A stretch of 15,782 bases of DNA from an uncultured Prevotella sp. (GTDB lineage: Bacteria > Bacteroidota > Bacteroidia > Bacteroidales > Bacteroidaceae), in NCBI GenBank assembly GCA_900541335.1, contig UQJC01000048.1, forward strand, positions 1-15,782, written 5' to 3'. Under the pieces are notes generated by a model. That model did not search any database. It was not told the origin of the DNA and was given only the letters and a program-made list of their open reading frames with translations. A program made the translations under genes and the position numbers. Position 1 is the first letter of the stretch, and the number at the start of each line of letters is the position of its first letter. Positions 13,659 to 15,782 of this stretch are shown here, one piece after another.

Positions 13659-13904
13659 ATGTTATTACTCGCATTGTTAGAAGCAGCAGGTATTGCGAAG
13701 TTAGGTGCCAGCTTAGGTGCTGGTATTGCAGCCATTGGCGCAGGTCTCGGTATTGGTCGTATCGGTAGTTCAGCTATGGAGGCCATCGCTCGTCAGCCCG
13801 AATCAGCTGGTGACATCCGTACCAACATGATTATCGTGGCAGCCCTCGTCGAAGGTGTAGCACTCTTCGCAGTAATCGTTTGTTTGCTTTGCCTCTTCCT
13901 CTAA
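13659..13904 (+). CDS. atpE: F-type ATP synthase subunit c
   Basis: An 81-residue hairpin of two membrane helices, the usual size. Helix 1 carries the glycine-rich motif GAGIAAIGAGLGIG. The polar loop is ARQPE at 44-48. Helix 2 contains the ion-binding Glu65 in AALVEGVAL. The residue after it is Gly66 rather than Ser/Thr, and position 32, aligned with Gln32 of the sodium enzyme of Ilyobacter tartaricus, is Ile. This predicts proton rather than sodium coupling. Several copies form the rotor ring in the inner membrane. The gene is flanked by unusually long gaps (65 bases before, 143 after), with a perfect 14-base palindrome (13906-13919) directly after the stop and a larger hairpin beyond. This suggests separate control of its message level. 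Confidence 0.96.
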   Translation: MLLLALLEAAGIAKLGASLGAGIAAIGAGLGIGRIGSSAMEAIARQPESAGDIRTNMIIVAALVEGVALFAVIVCLLCLFL

Positions 13905-13946
13905 TCTCTTATATAAGAGCTTACAGAAGGCAAGCGTTAGATGAAT

Positions 13947-13996
13947 AAAGTTTTCCCCACTTCCCTCCCTACTCAAGAGGGGTGGGGACCAACTTT
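13947..13996 (+). other. Intercistronic stem-loop between atpE and atpF
   Basis: The stem builds from three blocks: AAAGTT (13947-13952) with AACTTT (13991-13996), TCCCCAC (13954-13960) with GTGGGGA (13982-13988), and CCCTC (13963-13967) with GAGGG (13977-13981). That is 18 pairs in all, with small bulges and a 9-base loop. No T-run follows. It resembles CT-rich palindromes scattered in intergenic regions of this phylum (from memory). It may stabilise atpE mRNA or partly terminate. Confidence 0.6.
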
Positions 13997-14047
13997 CAAA
14001 CCGAGGAATGCATGAATGGTGTTCCTCACTGAAAAAAGAATTGAACT

Positions 14048-14560
14048 ATGCAGTCTATAAATCTGCCATCCATATTGACTCCTGATCTTGGACTCTTGTT
14101 TTGGATGCTCTTGGCTTTTCTTACCGTATTTATCCTGGTGGCAAAGTTCGGTTTTCCCGTAATCACCAAGATGGTGGAAGAACGCAAGAACTTCATTGAT
14201 GAGTCTTTGCAAAAGGCGCATGAAGCCAATGAGCGTCTGGCTGGTATCCAGCAAGAGGGTGAACGCATGCTTGATGAAGCACGCGCCCGTCAGGCTGAGA
14301 TTCTGAACCAGGCAAAGGCTACGGGTGACAGCATCATCCGCGAAGCTCGCGAACGTGCACAGGAAGAAGGTCAGAAACTTCTTTTAGATGCTCGCCAACA
14401 GATTGCTGCAGAGAAAGAAAATGCCCTTCGTGACATCCGTCAGACAGTGGCTGATCTTTCTGTGGTAATAGCTGAGAAGGTAGTGCGTGAGAAATTGGCT
14501 AAAGATGCTGAACAGCAGAAGCTTATTGAGCGTATGCTCGATGAAGTCTGCAAGGCCTGA
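14048..14560 (+). CDS. atpF: F-type ATP synthase subunit b
   Basis: A 170-residue peripheral-stalk subunit. One membrane helix lies at about residues 14-33 (LGLLFWMLLAFLTVFILVAKF). The basic-acidic segment PVITKMVEERKNFIDESL follows, then a long charged helix rich in Ala, Glu, Arg and Gln to near residue 160, which dimerises as a right-handed coiled coil. The length and layout are standard (E. coli 156). It connects subunit a in the membrane with delta and alpha on F1 so that the stator does not rotate. It begins 143 bases after atpE, separated by the stem-loop, and ends 25 bases before atpH. Confidence 0.95.
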   Translation: MQSINLPSILTPDLGLLFWMLLAFLTVFILVAKFGFPVITKMVEERKNFIDESLQKAHEANERLAGIQQEGERMLDEARARQAEILNQAKATGDSIIREARERAQEEGQKLLLDARQQIAAEKENALRDIRQTVADLSVVIAEKVVREKLAKDAEQQKLIERMLDEVCKA

Positions 14561-14585
14561 AAGAAATTTCTAAACAACTGACAAT

Positions 14586-15128
14586 ATGGATTTAGGCATC
14601 ATCAGTATGCGTTACGCCAAGGCTTTGCTCACCTTCGCTCAAGAATTAAAGGAAGATGAGCAAGTCTATGCCGAAACCACTACGTTGGCAGAGGCATTTC
14701 GGTTGGTGCCCGGCTTGCAGCAAGCATTGCTGAATCCCGTTTTGACACTCGAACAGAAGGAGAAACTTTTGCTCGTAGCTGCCACCAACGGACAAAAGCC
14801 TACGCAGGCACTTGCCCGTTTTGTCAAATTGGTACTTCGCAAGCAACGTGAGGAAATGATGTTGTTCGTGGCTCATTCTTACGGTACGCTTTACCGTGAG
14901 CAGAATCACATCATTCGAGGACGTTTGGTTGTTCCTACTAAGATAGACAAAGCGGTAGTCGAAAAGTTGCGCAAAACGGTTGAAACCAAGTCAGCTAGTA
15001 AGGTTGACTTCCAAGTCGTTGAAGACCCCTCTATTCTGGGTGGATTTATCTTGGATTACGACACTTACAGCTTGGATGCAAGCGTGCGCACGCAGCTTGC
15101 AAAACTTAAACGGGAGTTGGCGCGTTAA
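14586..15128 (+). CDS. atpH: F-type ATP synthase subunit delta
   Basis: A 180-residue delta (OSCP) subunit of ordinary length. The N-terminal helical domain begins with MDLGIISMRYAKALLTFAQE, the usual 'RYAxAL' pattern. The C-terminal part has the conserved VEDPSILGGFILDYDTYSLDASVRTQLAKLKREL, matching the family's 'GGxxlxxgdxxxDxSvrxrL' end. It caps the alpha subunits at the top of F1 and binds the b dimer, completing the peripheral stalk. It follows atpF by 25 bases and precedes atpA by 40, with no signal between them. Confidence 0.95.
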   Translation: MDLGIISMRYAKALLTFAQELKEDEQVYAETTTLAEAFRLVPGLQQALLNPVLTLEQKEKLLLVAATNGQKPTQALARFVKLVLRKQREEMMLFVAHSYGTLYREQNHIIRGRLVVPTKIDKAVVEKLRKTVETKSASKVDFQVVEDPSILGGFILDYDTYSLDASVRTQLAKLKRELAR

Positions 15129-15168
15129 GAAGTCGGCTCTCTGCTTTTAATACACTTAGAATTATAAA

Positions 15169-15782
15169 ATGTCCAACAATATCAAACCCAGTGAAGTCAG
15201 CGAAATCCTGTTGCGCGAACTTCACGACATCGACACTGACGTCAAGTTCGAAGAAGTGGGTGTGGTTCTCTCCATCGGTGATGGTGTGGCACATATCTAT
15301 GGTCTGACGAACGTGACTGAAAACGAACTGATCGAGTTTGACAATGGCGTGATGGCCGTTGCGATGAACCTCGAAGAGGATAACGTGGGTGCGGTGCTGC
15401 TTGGTTCGTCAGAAGGAATCAAGGAGGGACAGAGCGTGAAACGTACGGGCAAAGTGGCTTCAATCGAAGTTAGCGAACAGATGCTCGGACGTGTAATAGA
15501 CCCTCTAGGCAACCCTATTGATGGTGGCAAGAGCATCGACGGTAAAAAGTATTTGATGCCGCTTGACCGTAAAGCACCTGGTGTGATTTATCGTCAACCC
15601 GTTACACAAGCATTGCAAACGGGTCTGAAGAGTGTCGACTCCATGATTCCTATCGGACGTGGTCAGCGTGAGCTTATCATTGGTGACCGTCAGACAGGTA
15701 AAACGGCTATTGCAATTGATACCATCATCAACCAGAAGCAAAATTTTGCTAATGGTGATCCTGTTTATTGTATCTATGTTGC
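15169..15782 (+). CDS. atpA: F-type ATP synthase subunit alpha, N-terminal part (3' end outside window)
   Basis: The frame is open from the ATG at 15169 to the right edge, giving 204 residues of a protein normally about 500-530 long. MSNNIKPSEVSEILLRELHDID is the usual alpha N-terminus that binds delta. The beta-barrel (VGVVLSIGDGVAHIYGL) follows, then GRVIDPLGNPIDG, and the P-loop GDRQTGKT at 172-179, with the Gln175 typical of the non-catalytic alpha nucleotide site. Alpha alternates with beta in the F1 hexamer. In this operon type atpG (gamma) would be expected just beyond the window. Confidence 0.97.
   Translation, partial: MSNNIKPSEVSEILLRELHDIDTDVKFEEVGVVLSIGDGVAHIYGLTNVTENELIEFDNGVMAVAMNLEEDNVGAVLLGSSEGIKEGQSVKRTGKVASIEVSEQMLGRVIDPLGNPIDGGKSIDGKKYLMPLDRKAPGVIYRQPVTQALQTGLKSVDSMIPIGRGQRELIIGDRQTGKTAIAIDTIINQKQNFANGDPVYCIYV

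Noticed and set aside
1..15782. CRISPR arrays, tRNA or rRNA genes, transposases, phage or defence genes
   Set aside because: No regularly spaced repeats, no cloverleaf or rRNA-like sequence, and no recombinase or defence motif was seen in any frame.

Overview
The window looks like an ordinary chromosomal segment of a Bacteroidales bacterium (Bacteroides/Prevotella-like). Three things support this. Several genes are preceded by the Bacteroidetes-type promoter TTTG-N19-TAnnTTTG, and Shine-Dalgarno sequences are mostly absent. Several families are typical of the phylum: the GGGtGRT protein, DUF4836 lipoprotein, DUF2520 protein, and a lipoprotein with an acidic +2 export signal. The ATP synthase genes run in the Bacteroidetes order atpD-atpC-(membrane protein)-atpB-atpE-atpF-atpH-atpA, with a very short epsilon subunit and a subunit a carrying a signal peptide. 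I cannot name the genus from sequence alone.

Layout. Positions 2-571 hold the C-terminal part of a GGGtGRT-family protein, followed by a hairpin. Positions 572-1399 are non-coding for over 800 bases. This stretch contains short direct repeats (TACATTCGAA three times) and a roughly 290-base nested inverted-repeat element (849-1136) that looks like a dispersed palindromic repeat. A strong promoter at 1259-1289 follows. It drives a housekeeping cluster: a Rossmann/DUF2520 protein, a KdsC-like HAD phosphatase (start overlaps the previous gene), and a Maf nucleotide pyrophosphatase. Next come a YciO-type Sua5/YrdC protein and a small surface lipoprotein. A bidirectional terminator (4839-4886) separates these from a convergent TPR protein on the minus strand. 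Divergent from the TPR gene is an NlpC/P60 hydrolase. A DUF4836 lipoprotein and an FtsX/MacB-like permease without a neighbouring ATPase follow.

From 10075 to the right edge is the F-type ATP synthase operon. It has one clear promoter, a possible hairpin at the very 5' end of the transcript, and two large intercistronic hairpins, after atpC and after atpE, that may adjust subunit ratios. Catalytic residues of beta, alpha, a and c are intact. The c-ring residues predict a proton-driven enzyme. atpA runs off the right edge.

I found no CRISPR array, phage, transposase, toxin-antitoxin or defence genes, and no tRNA or rRNA. I do not see an undescribed multi-gene system here. The points most worth checking are the nested repeat element, the two atp operon hairpins, and the substituted aspartate in the YciO-like protein.
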